In this document: piece after piece, positions 45,750-60,200 of the stretch
Layout: each line of letters starts with the position of its first letter
Numbering within the stretch: the first letter of the stretch is position 1
Assembly: GCF_964204865.1 (NCBI RefSeq)
Contig: NC_135261.1
Coordinates: 15,438,001 to 15,502,000, forward strand
Reading direction: 5' to 3'
Source of the DNA: Styela clava
Taxonomy: Eukaryota > Chordata > Ascidiacea > Stolidobranchia > Styelidae
DNA: 64,000 nt
The notes under the pieces: generated by a model
What the model saw: only the letters and a program-made list of their open reading frames with translations
Databases searched by the model: none
Told to the model about the DNA's origin: nothing
Position numbers and translations under genes: made by a program

Positions 45750-48700
45750 AATACACTTACTTTCAAAACTTTCGCAAATGTAGCGCAAAATCCATGGTTT
45801 AATAGAGATTCGCCATAGCCTTTTTACTTTAATATATTGTTGTGTATGGATTGGATCTTTGTACAAAGACCCTACCAACGTTCAAAATAAGAGAACTAGT
45901 AATTATCCAGTTTAAGTTAGGAATGAAGATTGCACTGGAAATTCAAATTTTTAAATCATTCCTAACCCCAAATGGATAATTACTAATATGTCATTTTAAA
46001 ACGTGGCGGGAGCTTTGTGCAAAAGATCCGATAAATTCAGTCCCACTGTCCATTGATTATGCTAGCTACAGTTCTGCGACAATTTATTTATCAATATCTT
46101 AACTTTTTTCAGATGAAGAAATATTGAAGGTTACAGATTCAAAGACACGAACTAACGAACGAGGAATATTACAAGTAAATATTATTTGAACATTTTATTA
46201 GACGCCTATTGATTCCTGTATACCACTGTTTATGTTTGAAATGCTAAAAAATTCGATGCGAGCGCACCGCGTCTCTGGTCTTGCGATCAGAGTCAGCATT
46301 GTTATGCCACTTATCTGATCATGTGTTTTCTCTCGAAATTGTAAGATTTATATAAAAAAGTCAGACCCACGTTCACGTTTAAAATGCTAAATAGTTCGAT
46401 GCAAGCCAACATTGGGTGCTCCTGATGTATGCGCACCAAAATGTCGCATAACCTGAATCCTAGCCAGGTACACAACCCGAGTTCAGGTTGTGCGCCATCT
46501 TGGTGGCATACTTCAGGAGGTCCGAACATTGTTATGCCGCTTTTTTGATCCTGTGCATTCTATCGAAATTGTAAGATTTAGATTTTGCACAAGCTTTAAT
46601 AATTTTGTTTCGAAGCAGAAGTCCAAAAAAGTACAATAAATATAGTATATTGTATCAAATTGGTGTACTCTTTGCGACCCCTAAAATTCGTTGCGCGCTT
46701 CCCTGCTGGATAGCGATCCCCAGTTTGCGATCTCTACCGTGAACAATGTGATAATGCTACAAATTACTGATCAGAGGTAATTAATTAGTCATATACTCCA
46801 TGAAAGAGTTAAATAAATTCATTGAGTATTTTATTGTTATTGTAATATTTGCAATTTGTGCAGTTTGAAGACTACACCTGATATGTTATAGAGTTTATAT
46901 TTGAAATTTAATGTCAATCGCTGAATAAATTTTATTCGTCTATTCGTCTAAACTTTCTAAATTTTAGTTTTATGAAATTAAATGTCGAAATTTACCCGTT
47001 ACGTATTTTATTAAAACTTACGTATATTTTTAGAAGAAAATATTCAGAAAAGAGTCTCACTTTAACAATACAAAATGAGGTACAATATGATACACTAACA
47101 TATCATTTTAACTAAAGGATGTAAATTTGGTGAAATCAGCGACATAGTTGAAAATGACCTCAATTGAATTACATAGTTGGTTTTTTGTATCTTTAGCATA
47201 AGCATAGCTTTGTAGTGTCTCTGTCAAATAACATTTGTGTGAATTAACTACCTGAAAATGGCATAGTTGGCTCCATGAAATTTAGTTTAATTCAAATTTT
47301 GAATTGACTTACACAAAATCACGATCTATATATTGATTTTCAGCGTTTTAAAACACTGCTTGAAAGTCGACAGAACAATTTATCATTGCACCAAAAGAAA
47401 TTCGTCAAGTGTCAGATTTTCATCACTGAGTGAGATGGAGGCCTATCAAGTCTGAAGAGCAAGTATGTAATCATATCATTTGAAATCTTTCAATTTACAT
47501 GTCTATAAATAAATAATATGTTGTATATTTTTTCGGGAAATCGACAGACAAATTATTACTTTTAATATTTTGAGTATATTCGCGAAATTAACTATTCTGT
47601 ACTACAAATTAACTGTAGCAATATCCGGTGAATAATGGCGTAGTCAGTATAGCGCTGCACGTTCAGGGGCTAACTGCTGTGTTGTCCCATCTGCTGTTGT
47701 TTCGTTTAATCGTACAAACCGAAAGACCAATTACTATCTTGTAATGTCAGTTTAGGTAAAGTTCATTGGGTCAGCATAAATAAAAGGCGTTTCATCGCAA
47801 TAGGGCGTCACGTTGTGATTACTACAAACAGTGAATTTTTTTAAAGTGATACTATAAGTTAATCCATCAGTGTATATCTGCAGAGATACTGAAATGATTT
47901 GAACTATGCCTCGTTAAGTGAAATTCGGTTAAAACACAACACCAACTTAATAACCATGCAAATATTAAAACTTATTGTTTACCTTGTTGTTTATCATGGG
48001 GTGCCTATATACACACTAATATGCCTAATTTCCCTGAAATCGTAGTCCTGGCCTTTTTTATTAATCTGATGAGCGTTTTTGCCACAAATGATAATGGTAA
48101 TCAGACTAATGTCTTAAATTTAACTGTAGCTCATCGTGGTAGTAAACGCTCTGGTAGTAAACAGTTGATAACCATGTCATTGATGTTCCCAACTATACTT
48201 CAAACTGAAATCGCCCCAAATTTCCAATAATGATATTATAAGAGTGAGTCATACTAAGTGTATTAAGATAGCCGTTAATCTTACACCTTAAAGAACTCGT
48301 GTCCCAACTAAAATTTTCAAAAACAATACTGTGTAAATTATATTCAACCAAGTGTAAACTTTTTTTGGTCCATATCCCCTTGGTAAAAGTGGTAAAGTAT
48401 TCATATGTTCAGGACTGTTTAAATTTAGAGACATGGGAATATATGTCATATTTTCCCTATTGTTGGTGCGGGTCACGTCGTGGTATGCCTAATCACGTGT
48501 GAATCTCGTTTATAATCTCTACTGAATGGTGTTAGTTGGATCGTTTATACGGCACACGAAGTCAATATGAGATATAGTAGTTTCAAAACTCTGGAATTCC
48601 TACTTTTTTAATTAGATATCAGAAACTTGGGTGTCGCTGCTCGATAACCAGTTTAAAGATCACTATATACATGAGATCCCACAAAATTGTAAATCTACTA

Positions 48701-51168
48701 TAGTCAGCCTATATATCCGTTGCTAGTAGTCTCAGTAATCATACCGTCCCATGTTCATAAGTTTTCGAATCTGGAAATATAATTCTTATTTCCTTATCGT
48801 TTATTCCGTAGTAATAATCTGTCCTGTTCTTATTTATATATATATATGTCTACAATGTCTGTGGCTGAAGTTATTTATTGACCTATATTTTCAGGAAGTT
48901 GCTGGGAGGGAAAGACTATAGAGAACTTGAAGGTAAAAAATAACACACTAATAAACTATTAACTATTTAAGATTTAGATAATGAGATACAACATAGCACA
49001 CTGACAGATCATTCAAAATAAGTAATATTTATAATATTGAAAATCTGCAAATAATATAGAATGAATGTAAATGGATATCAGTATGCTACAAGTTGTCGTC
49101 TTTGTATCTTTAGAATAAGCATAGCTTATCACAAGGGCGTGGACAATTTATTGAGGGGCGTAAAGGAAAAATTTGTTAGATTTTATCTTTCCCGCCTTAT
49201 TTTCGGTATTTTCCTTTCTTGAATATGTAGCCGTATTTTCAACGTGCTCTTCATGAATATAAATATATTTTATATGATGTGTTGCAATATTATACGCTGA
49301 CAAATCATTCCAAAGTAATATTTGTAATTTAGGGGGAAATCTGTGAAAAATTTGTCAATGAACTGACAATTAATATTTTCATTTTTATGTATCTAAACTC
49401 TAAAGTATAAGCATAGTTTCTCTGTGCTCCTGTCAAATTACATTTTCTGTAACTTATAAACCTCAAACTTAATAATGACGTAGTTCGAACATCTATATAT
49501 AATTCAAATCAATATCATACAAAATTTACCTACATTTCATTATCTCATATAAATTTCAGCTTTCTGAAACACTTCTTGAAAGAGGGAAAGACAATTCATC
49601 ATTATATCTAAAGACATGCGGGTTATTCGTCCGATTATGCATCACTGAGAGAGGTGGCTGCCTCGAGTCTAAAGAGCAAGTATGTTATTAAAATCTTTTG
49701 AATCTTTCTAACTTACATTCATCACCACTATTCACGGATCCCCACAATCAATTTTAAAATTGGTATCTATTACTATTCCTAAATAAGTTAAAATTAATTT
49801 ACTTAATTTAAATGCTAAACATTTTAATAGGCTTAATACCAGGTGAATTTGCAACCCAATTTCTTAATTTCAAAACCGGCATTATAAAATATTAAAACTA
49901 AACGGAAGATATCACCATAAGTTTTGTTCTAGCAGTCTCACAGCAGATTGAAAACGCTTTTCAGACATTGTAAATTTGTGTTATGTTAGGATTTCTTTAA
50001 AATGTATACCATATAGGAACTGAAATGGAAACACAGTAAATTGTTCGCGCGATGTACCTTTTGTCTATTTTGAAACTACCGATGGAGCCCAATACGACTT
50101 TTTCTCTGTATGTGACGATATATAAGATAATTAATGCAAAATATATCGACAATTTTTTTTTGCAATATTTTAAATTACAATCGTTCGTATTTTGTCGATA
50201 TCTTTAAAATAATTTTGAGTGCCGAAAAAACAAATCAAATTTGATTAACTTCAAAATACGATTCCGGTCTACTTATAGTTGGCAGTTTGGGACGTATTTC
50301 GTGCAGTTTTCAAATAGTGATTTTTCATTTATTAAATTATCGTAAAAGTTTTCCCGACTAAAATTCGAGTAACGAAGAACACAAATAAATTACTTTGACA
50401 AGATATTTTGAATGCTCGCACCGGCTATGAATTGAATATTTTACTCGAGAAATAACTTTTTATCCTCTGCGATCTTACTTATATATAATGTTACATTTGA
50501 ATTTGCGCTCGTTGTCATATTTCGACACTACTGATGTCAAATTTTATTAGTGTTATTACTTCTTTGGACAGTCACAAAATTGGACAAGTCAGTATTTTAT
50601 TAAGTAATCGGAGCGCCTAAGTTTCTCCCACGGAGCACTTTGAGAACCTATGCCTTAATAGACCAGGGAAGAAATTTTCGTAAAAGTGTTTGAAGTATCG
50701 TTGTACATGTTTAATAGCTGAGTTTTAGGCAGAATATTGTACAATTTTAGCATCTCTTTGAAAATTAGCTGTTTGCATCTAATAATTAAATATTCACTCC
50801 AGCTCACCATATTAAGATTTTGTGTCAACGCTTCCGAGTGGCCAAAAACTTAATATGGATACGCATTATCGCAAAGTTACCTTATGTCCAGGCTTGTCCA
50901 TGGAAAACGTGCCATGAGATGGGATGGGATAACACACCTTTGTATTTCCCATGGGACGCGTGGGACACGAAAACCATATGATTTTCAGGGAAATGATGGT
51001 AAAAATTTTCGTTATGGATTTCGTGTCCATATATTTGAGCATAGCTCTCTTGTTAGTTATAGAGAGCAAAACATATTCAGCATTAACAATATACTTCGTG
51101 AAAGAGCTGATGGACACATATATAATAGTTATGAATAAAAAGTTAACTAAGTCCGTTTTTACCGTTTT
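45750..51168. repeat. 5.4-kb tandem array, unit 3
   Basis: 5419 bp, with no large indel. It is the most complete unit and the best reference for the unit consensus. Confidence 0.95.
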
Positions 51169-54100
51169 AATACACTTACTTTCAAAACTTTCGCAAATGT
51201 AGCGCAAAATCCATGGTTTAATAGAGATTCGCCATAGCCTTTTTACTTTAATATATTATTGTGTATGAATTGGATCTTTGTACAAAGACCCTACCAACGT
51301 TCAAAGTAAGAGAACTAGTAATTATCCAGTTTAAGTTAGGAATGAAGATTGCACTGGAAATTCAAATTTTTAAATCATTCCTAACCCCAAATGGATAATT
51401 ACTAATATGTCATTTTAAAACGTGGCGGGAGCTTTGTGCAAAAGATCCGATAAATTCAGTCCCACTGTCCATTGATTATGCTAGCTACAGTTCTGCGACA
51501 ATTTATTTATCAATATCTTAACTTTTTTCAGATGAAGAAATATTGAAGGTTAAAGATTCAAAGACACGAACTAACGAACGAGGAATATTACAAGTAAATA
51601 TTATTTGAACATTTTATTAGACGCCTATTGATTCCTGTATACCAGCGGTTCCCAACCTTTCTACCCTGGCGGACCGGTAAAATTAGATTAAATGTGTTCG
51701 CGGACCGGCAAAAAATTAAAATGGCCGGAACAGAAAAGAATAACATATATTTGCGTAATATAATGCAATGTCGAGCACTCAATATGCTTCTAGACAAAAA
51801 GGCACACTTAAAACCATTTCACGCGGAGAAAAACTATCAAATAATGTGCCGACCAAAAATTTAAAATGGGTGAAACATAAAATAATACCATATATTTGCG
51901 TAATGAAATGCAGTGCTGGGCACCCATTATGCGTAAGAAAGGTATGCGTAAAATATCTCACATTAAAAACAGGGACACGCCAAATCATGAGCAAACACAA
52001 TTAACTCGTGTGAGAATTTTGCTGCTGTTTTGTTTCCAATATAAGATTACAAACGAGGCCTCAAAGAAGTTTTTGCAACACGTAGCTCTGCAGCCGCGTG
52101 CAGCCGATTTCTTTGCTTCGTTGTAATTGAATCTAGTGATGATAATGTTTTTTTCGCATAACGCAGTAACTGGCTGAAAAGACGGACAACAGTTCGATTG
52201 CTCGATTACTTGGCCATGAGTATTCGTTATCAAGAGATATCTAAAATTGTGATAAGTAATTCTTTTTTAATCGGGACTGTAACGTAGAATCGCCATTTTA
52301 ATCAAGCCTTTTCTTTTGCAATGGGTTCATCATAAAAATCCCTCTGCAGTTGATCGACGCCTCAAACGAAATGAATTTGCATTACAATGCCAAAGTCGTC
52401 GGTAACTTGGCAACAGGCTCAAAATCCTACTGTGTCTGGAAAAGATATCTGCGGCCCATGCTTTTTTGGGCGTCTCGTGACCACCTGTGGGGTCGCAACA
52501 AGTTCCTCTCTTACTGGAATATTATACTGTTCCTGACTGTATTCTGGTTTGAAAAAGAAGATATGCATTACGTTTTATATGGATGGTCATATTAAGCAGG
52601 CAAAGCACGCAGAACAGAAAAAGCACGCATGCCGATTTTGAGGCTTCTTAATTTTGCGAGATTTGATGGAGCGCATTCGCGATGAATCGGAGGCGAAAAG
52701 TGCGAATGCTCGGCGCCAAGATGTCGTGTAAGACGGCGTCAAGATGTCGCAATATGACGGCGGAAGAGAATTGCGTAATGAGCCAACGCAACTTTGTATA
52801 CGGTAGGCTACAAAGTACAAAAAAAAAACTTTGTATACGGTAAAGCGATTGAGACGGCATAAAAACAACAAAACTTCTCGCGGACCGGCAAAAAAGCTTC
52901 GCGGACCGGCACCGGTCCGCGGACCGGCGGTTGGGAACCACTGCTGTATACCACTGTTTATGTTTGAAATGCTAAAAAATTCGATGCGAGCGCACCGCGT
53001 CTCTGGTCTTGCGATCAGAGTCAGCATTGTTATGCCACTTATCTGATCATGTGTTTTCTCTCGAAATTGTAAGATTTATATAAAAAAGTCAGACCCACGT
53101 TCACGTTTAAAATGCTAAATAGTTCGATGCAAGCCAACATTGGGTGCTCCTGATGTATGCGCACCAAAATGTCGCATAACCTGAATCCTAGCCAGGTACA
53201 CAACCCGAGTTCAGGTTGTGCGCCATCTTGGTGGCATACTTCAGGAGGTCCGAACATTGTTATGCCGCTTTTTTGATCCTGTGCATTCTATCGAAATTGT
53301 AAGATTTAGATTTTGCACAAGCTTTAATAATTTTGTTTCGAAGCAGAAGTCCAAAAAAGTACAATAAATATAGTATATTGTATCAAATTGGTGTACTCTT
53401 TGCGACCCCTAAAATTCGTTGCGCGCTTCCCTGCTGGATAGCGATCCCCAGTTTGCGATCTCTACCGTGAACAATGTGATAATGCTACAAATTACTGATC
53501 AGAGGTAATTAATTAGTCATATACTCCATGAAAGAGTTAAATAAATTCATTGAGTATTTTATTGTTATTGTAATATTTGCAATTTGTGCAGTTTGAAGAC
53601 TACACCTGATATGTTATAGAGTTTATATTTGAAATTTAATGTCAATCGCTGAATAAATTTTATTCGTCTGTTCGTCTAAACTTTCTAAATTTTAAATTTT
53701 ATGAAATTAAATATCGAAATTTACCCGTTACGTATTTTATTAAAACTTACGTATATTTTTAGAAGAAAATATTCAGAAAAGAGTCTCACTTTAACAATAC
53801 AAAATGAGGTACAATATGATACACTAACATATCATTTTAACTAAAGGATGTAAATTTGGTGAAATCAGCGACATAGTTGAAAATGACCTCAATTGAATTA
53901 CATAGTTGGTTTTTTGTATCTTTAGCATAAGCATAGCTCTGTAATGTCTCTGTCAAATAACATTTGTGTGAATTAACTACCTGAAAATGGCATAGTTGGC
54001 TCCATGAAATTTAGTTTAATTCAAACTTATAATTGACTTACACAAAATCACGATCTATATATTGATTTTCAGCGTTTTAAAACACTGCTTGAAAGTCGAC

Positions 54101-57100
54101 AGAACAATTTATCATTGCACCAAAAAAAAAATTCGTCAAGTGTCAGATTTTCATCACTGAGTGAGATGGAGGCCTATCAAGTCTGAAGAGCAAGTATGTA
54201 ATCATATCATTTGAAATCTTTCAATCCACATGTCTATAAATAATATGTTGTATGTTTTTTTTCGGGAAATCGACAGACTGTACTGCAAATTAACTGTAAC
54301 AGCATCCAGTGAATAATGGCGTAGTCAGTATAGCGCTGCACGTTCAGGGGCTAACTGCTGTGTTGTCCCATCTGCTGTTGTTTCGTTTAATCGTCCAAAC
54401 CGAAAGACCAATTACTATCTTGTAATGTCAGTTTAGGTAAAGTTCATTGAGTCAGCATAAATTAAAGGCGTTTCATCGCAATAGGGCGTCACCTTGTGAT
54501 TACTACAAACAGTGAATTTTTTTAAAGTGATACTATAAGTTAATCCAGCAGTGTATATCTGCAGAGATACTGAAAGGATTTGAACTATGCCTCGTTAAGT
54601 TCAATTCGGTTAAAACACAACACCAACTTTAACCATGCAAATATTAAAACTTATTGTTTACCTTGTTGTTTATCATGGGGTGCCTATATACACACTAATA
54701 TGCCTAATTTCCCTGAAATCGTAGTCCTGGCCTTTTTTATTAATCTGATGAGCGTTTTTGCCACAAATGATAATGGTAATCAGACTAATGTCTTAAATTT
54801 AACTGTAGCTCATCGTGGTAGTAAACGCTCTGGTAGTAAACAGTTGATAACCATGTCATTGATGTTCCCAACTATACTTCAAACTGAAATCGCCCCAAAT
54901 TTCCAATAATGATTTTATAAGAGTGAGTCATACTAAGTGTATTAAGATAGCCGTTAATCTTACACCTCAAAGAACTCGTGTCCCAACTAAAATTTTCAAA
55001 AACAATACTGTGTAAATTATATTCAACAAAGTGTAAACTTTTTTTGGTCCTTATCCCCTTGGTAAAAGGGCTAAGTATTCATATGATCAGGACTGTTTAA
55101 ATTTAGAGACATGGGAATATATGTCATATTTTCCCTATTGTTGGTGCGGGTCACGTCGTGTTATGCCTAATCACGTGTGAAGAGCTTAATTCATATAAAC
55201 TCTCGTTCATAATCTCTACTGAATGGTGTTAGTTGGATCGTTTATACGGCACACGCCGTCAATATGAGATATAGTAGTTTCAAAACTCTGGAATTCTTAC
55301 TTTTTTAATTAGATATTAGAAACTTGGGTGTCCCTGCTCGATAACCAGTTTAATGAGATCCCACCAAATTGTAAATCTACTATAGTCAGCCTATATATCC
55401 GTTGCTAGTAGTCTCAGTAATCATACCGTCCCATGTTCATAAGTTTTCGAATCTGGAAATATAATTCTTATTTCCTTATCGTTTATTCCGTAGTAATAAT
55501 CTGTCCTGTTCTTATTTATATAAATATATGTCTACAATGTCTGTGGCTGAAGTTATTTATTGACCTATATTTTCAGGAAGTTGCTGGGAGGGAAAGACTA
55601 TAGAGAACTTGAAGGTAAAATATAACACACTAATAAACTATTAACTATTTAAGATTTAGATAATGAGATACAACATAGCACACTGACAGATCATTCAAAA
55701 TAAGTAATATTTATAATATTGAAAATCTGCAAATAATATAGAATGAATGTAAATGGATATCAGTATGCTACAAGTTGTCGTCTTTGTATCTTTAGAATAA
55801 GCATAGCTTATCACAAGGGCGTGGACAATTTATTAAGGGGCGTAAAGGAAAAATTTGTTAGATTTTATCTTTCCCGTCTTATTTTCGATATTTTCCTTTC
55901 TTGAATATGTAGCCGTATTTTCAACGTGCTCTTCATGAATATAAATATATTTTATATGATGTGTTGCAATATTATACGCTGACAAATCATTCAAAAGTAA
56001 TATTTGTAATTTAGGGGGAAATCTGTGAATAATTTGTCAATGAACTGACAATTAATATTTTCATTTTTATGTATCTAAACTCTAAAGTATAAGCATAGTT
56101 TCTCTGTGCTCCTGTCAAATTACATTTTCTGTAACTTCTAAACCTCAAACTAAATAATGACGTAGTTCGAACATCTATATATAATTCGAATCAATATCAT
56201 ACAAAATTTATCTACATTTTATTATCTCATATAAATTTCAGCTTTTTGAAACACTTCTTGAAAGAGGGAAAGACAATTCATGATTATATCTAAAGACATG
56301 CGGGGTTATTCGTCCGATTATGCATCACTGAGAGAGGTGGCTGCCTCGAGTCTAAAGAGCAAGTATGTTATTAAAATCTTTTGAATCTTTCTAATTTAAA
56401 TTCATCACCACTATTCACGGATCCCCACAATCAATTTTAAAATTGGTATCTATTACTATTCCTAAATAAGTTAAAATTACTTTACTTAATTTAAATGCTA
56501 AACATTTTAATAGGCTTAATACCAGGTGAATTTGCAACCCAATTTCTTAATTGAAAACCGGCATTATAAAATATTAAAACTAAAATCTAAAACGGAAGAT
56601 TTCACCATAAGTTTTGTTCTAGCAGTCTCACAGCAGATTGAAAACGCTTTTCAGACATTGTAAATTTGTGTTATGTTAGGATTTCTTTAAAATGTATACC
56701 ATATAGGAACTGAAATGGAAACACAGTAAATTGTTCGCGCGATGTACCTTTTGTCTATTTTGAAACTACCGATGGGGCCCAATACGACTTTTTCTCTGTA
56801 TGTGACGATATATAAGATAATTAATGCAAAATATATCCAACATTTTTTTTTGCAATATTTTAAATTACAATCGTTCGTATTTTGTCGATATCTTTAAAAT
56901 AATTTTGAGTGCCGAAAAAACAAATCAAATTTGATTAACTTCAAAATACGATTCCGGTCTACTTATAGTTGGCAGTTTGGGACGTATTTCGTGCAATTTT
57001 CAAATAGTGATTTTTCATTTATTAAATATTCGTAAAAGTTTTCCCGACTAAATTTCGAGTAACGAAGAACACAAATAAATTACTATGACAAGATATTTTG

Positions 57101-57850
57101 AATGCTCGCACCGGCTATGAATTGAATATATTACTCGAGAGACAACTTTTTATCCTCTGCGATCTTACTTATATATAATGTCACATTTGAATTTGCGCTC
57201 GTTGTCATATTTCGACACTACTGATGTCAAATTTTATTAGTGTTATTACTTCTTTGAACAGTCACAAAATTGGACAAGTCAGTATTTTATTAAGTAATCG
57301 GAGCGCCTAAGTTTCTCCCACGGAGCACTTTGAGAACCTATGCCTTAATAGACCAGGGAAGAAATTTTCGTAAAAGTGTTTGAAGTATCGTTGTACATGT
57401 TTAATAGCTGAGTTTTAGGCGGAATATTGTTCAATTTTAGCATCTCTTTGAAAATTAGCTGTTTGCATCTAATAATTAAATATTCACTCCAGCTCACCAT
57501 ATTAAGATTTTGTGTCAACGCTTCCGAGTGGCCAAAAACTTAATATGGATACGCATTATCGCAAAGTTACCTTATGTCCAGGCTTGTCCATGGGAAACGT
57601 GCCATGAGATGGGATGGGATAACACACCTTTGTATTTCCCTTGGGACGCGTGGGACACGAAAACCATATGATTTTCAGGGAAATGATGGTAAAAATTTTC
57701 GTTATGGATTTCGTGTCCATATATTTGAGCATAGCTCTCTTGTTAGTTATAAAGAGCAAAACATATTCAGCATTAACAATATACTTCGTGAAAGGGCTGA
57801 TGAACACATATATAATAGTTATGAATAAAAAGTTAACTAAGTCCGTTTTT
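51169..57850. repeat. 5.4-kb tandem array, unit 4 (interrupted)
   Basis: It is about 5.37 kb once the 1301-bp hAT element and its 8-bp duplication are removed. It is slightly more diverged than the others (for example near 54240-54310 and 55175-55200). Similarity to other units ends at GTCCGTTTTT (57850), where the sequence continues as TCGGGAAACCTGC, itself related to an internal part of the unit (near 36768). Confidence 0.93.
51643..52943. mobile_element. hAT element inserted in array unit 4
   Basis: The 1301-bp element begins CAGCGGTTCCCAACC and ends GGTTGGGAACCACTG, with subterminal GCGGACCGGC repeats at both ends. The 8-bp duplication CTGTATAC (51635-51642 and 52944-52951) is perfect. 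Units 1-3 show the uninterrupted site CTGTATACCACTG. No transposase was recognised in its short frames, so it is likely non-autonomous. Confidence 0.96.
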
Positions 57851-59135
57851 TCGGGAAACCTGCTGAGAAAGTATTATTTTTATTATATTGAGTATAAGCT
57901 CAGCTTCGGTTTGTCTGTCAAATGGAATTTTTTTTGGTAAACCCCCCAAATACTTTATAATATCATGATTCGGACAACTATCGTTTTTTTGTGGCTAATG
58001 AGCGAATAAGACAAGAATGAATTTTAGCAATAAAAAACCGTGTTTTTGTTATATTACCGCCCAATATTCGGAATAAAACTTGCATAACTTTGTTCCAAAT
58101 TTTGTCAAATTTTCGTCATTGTTGAGAAGGAACTTTTCCCCTTGTGTTTGCAGTAATACTGTTAGTTTAGGCACCAATGCGCGCTAATAATTTTATATGG
58201 CAAAGTCTTTAGAACCGGACCAGTGTTCATTTCTCAGTATCGTTGGCATGAAATTTAATAGTATCAGCAATTATTCACTGGGGCAATGGTTTTCAAAGGG
58301 TGGGGCGCGCTTTGCAAAAGGGGCGTAGACAATTTTTGAGGGGGCATGTAGCTAATTGAATCTATTTTTTTGTTTGTTGGACTTAATCGTGCATTTTTGG
58401 ATATTTACATTCCATCCCCGTCCATCCCCGTATTTTCTAGGTATTTTTGAATGAAACATAATATTTGTTATATGTAGCTTATTGCTAGCTAGTTATTTTT
58501 GAGTTGTTGCGAGCATTTTCATAACAAGAGTTACATTGTAATCACCACAATTCGTAAAAATATTTTCATAGCTATACTATACTTATGAAAAAAAATTATA
58601 CTCAAGATATAAGTACCAGTACTTCTTTATCGATTTCTTCTTGAATCCTCCCTTGAAAACGTCCACCTAACTGCTAGAACAGCATTGTATCAATAATAAT
58701 ATAGAGAGGAAATCATTAATTCTAAAACATTGAAACTCATTTCTATGTATAATGAATTAAATTGAGTACACACTGAGTTTTGCGGATACAAGGATGTCTA
58801 TATATCCTGTGTCATATTTATATGTATATTGCCTTCTTTTATTGATAGCATAGTTATTATTTTCTTGCATAGAATTTATAGATTTAATTTTCTGGGCCAA
58901 TCTGGCTAATCTTATATATGTAATTTGAAAGTATCATGGTCTATGACCATGGTAGTAACCAGTTAACCGTGTCATTCGTGTTCCAAGCTAGAATTACATT
59001 AGCTTTCCAATAACGATGTGATATAAGTAATTCCAACCGAGTGTATCAATGTGAATTCTATACCATTTGGCACTGGTTAACTACGCCATGCAAGCCCCGA
59101 ACTAAAATATCGTTTCAAGTGGCGATACTGTAACG
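57851..59135. repeat. Diverged copies of array segments, part 1
   Basis: 57851-57945 resembles both an internal array segment (near 36768) and 61607-61690. 58950-59030 (GGTAGTAACCAGTTAACCGT, then TTTCCAATAACGATG) matches the array segment near 37340. A hAT-like CAATGGTTTTCAAAGGGTG lies at about 58286. The order follows the array unit, so this is probably an old unit. No gene. Confidence 0.6.
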
Positions 59136-59855
59136 CAGTGGTTCTCAAACTTCTTCGTATTGTGACACCCTCCAAAAAATATGCTCAAGTTGCGACTTTT
59201 CGTGGAATCCGTATTAAACCGTACCTTCCAATAAAGGACCTTTTTTGCAATGAGTTTTATTTAAACGATCAAAGAAAACTAAACCAAAGTCAGTGAAATT
59301 GCATTTAATGGGATGGGAATACTTGCGTCTTTTTACAACTGTTACTAAACCTTGGTAAGATTTGTGAGAGCCGCACGCATTTCTCTCTCAACATTTACTC
59401 GAGATCGATATTTTGTTCGTATTAGACCATGGTCGCAAATCTTGCTTCGCATGAATACGAAATAGCAAAAGGGATCAGAGTGCGCAACGCTTTTTTTTAC
59501 CAATGAAGGATAATCCTTATTGAAGAAAATCCAAATTTCTTTTTACATCGATTTCGTTTAAAAACGACGAAGAAAAGCAGCAATGTTTTGTTGAAGCTAG
59601 ATTTTGGCCAGTGAAACATGTTATCTAATAAGCCCAAACGGCATTTAGTATCATCGCATCCCCAGTAGCAACAAAACTCACGGAATTTTACTACTTGAAC
59701 GATCCAAAGTCTACGTAGCCTACGTCGTACTTGCGTTTTCAGCCTTTTCTTGTTTAGTATCATTTTCACGCTTGTATTATTACTTTTTCTACGTGCCGCA
59801 AAAGAGATTCCTCAAAAAAAAAAAAAAATTACGACGCCCACTTTGAAAACCACTG
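59136..59855. mobile_element. hAT-type element, 720 bp
   Basis: The left end is CAGTGGTTCTCAAAC; the right end reversed is CAGTGGTTTTCAAAG. A perfect 8-bp duplication CTGTAACG flanks it (59128-59135 and 59856-59863). A 90-codon minus-strand frame inside has no recognisable transposase feature. Confidence 0.9.
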
Positions 59856-60200
59856 CTGTAACGTATTAATATAGCCGTAAATCCTATTGGTAATACTTCG
59901 TTCATGTCATACATAACTGTCTGAATCTAGAAATATATTTCCTATTGCTATATCGTTGATTGCAGGTACTAATATGTTAGGTTATTATGTGTATACATCT
60001 ATATAAATGATGCAATAGAATAAATACACGGGTTTGTCTATATTTCTTACGTTTTATTTATACGGGTATTATGTTATTGATAGCATGGTTCTGATTATTC
60101 TGCGTAGAATTCACTTGTTTTTTTCCACAAAATAGTATCATACTAAAAAAAGAATCCGACTAAGCGCAGAAATGTATTTGTAAATTATCATGGTCTATAT

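Noticed and set aside
51628..52595. Transposase in the hAT element of unit 4
   Set aside because: The open frames are short (up to 82 codons in this part), overlap on both strands and show no hAT dimerisation or catalytic pattern I can see.
34983..57850. CRISPR array or simple satellite
   Set aside because: The units are 5.4 kb, complex and contain nested transposons; there are no short direct repeats with unique spacers.
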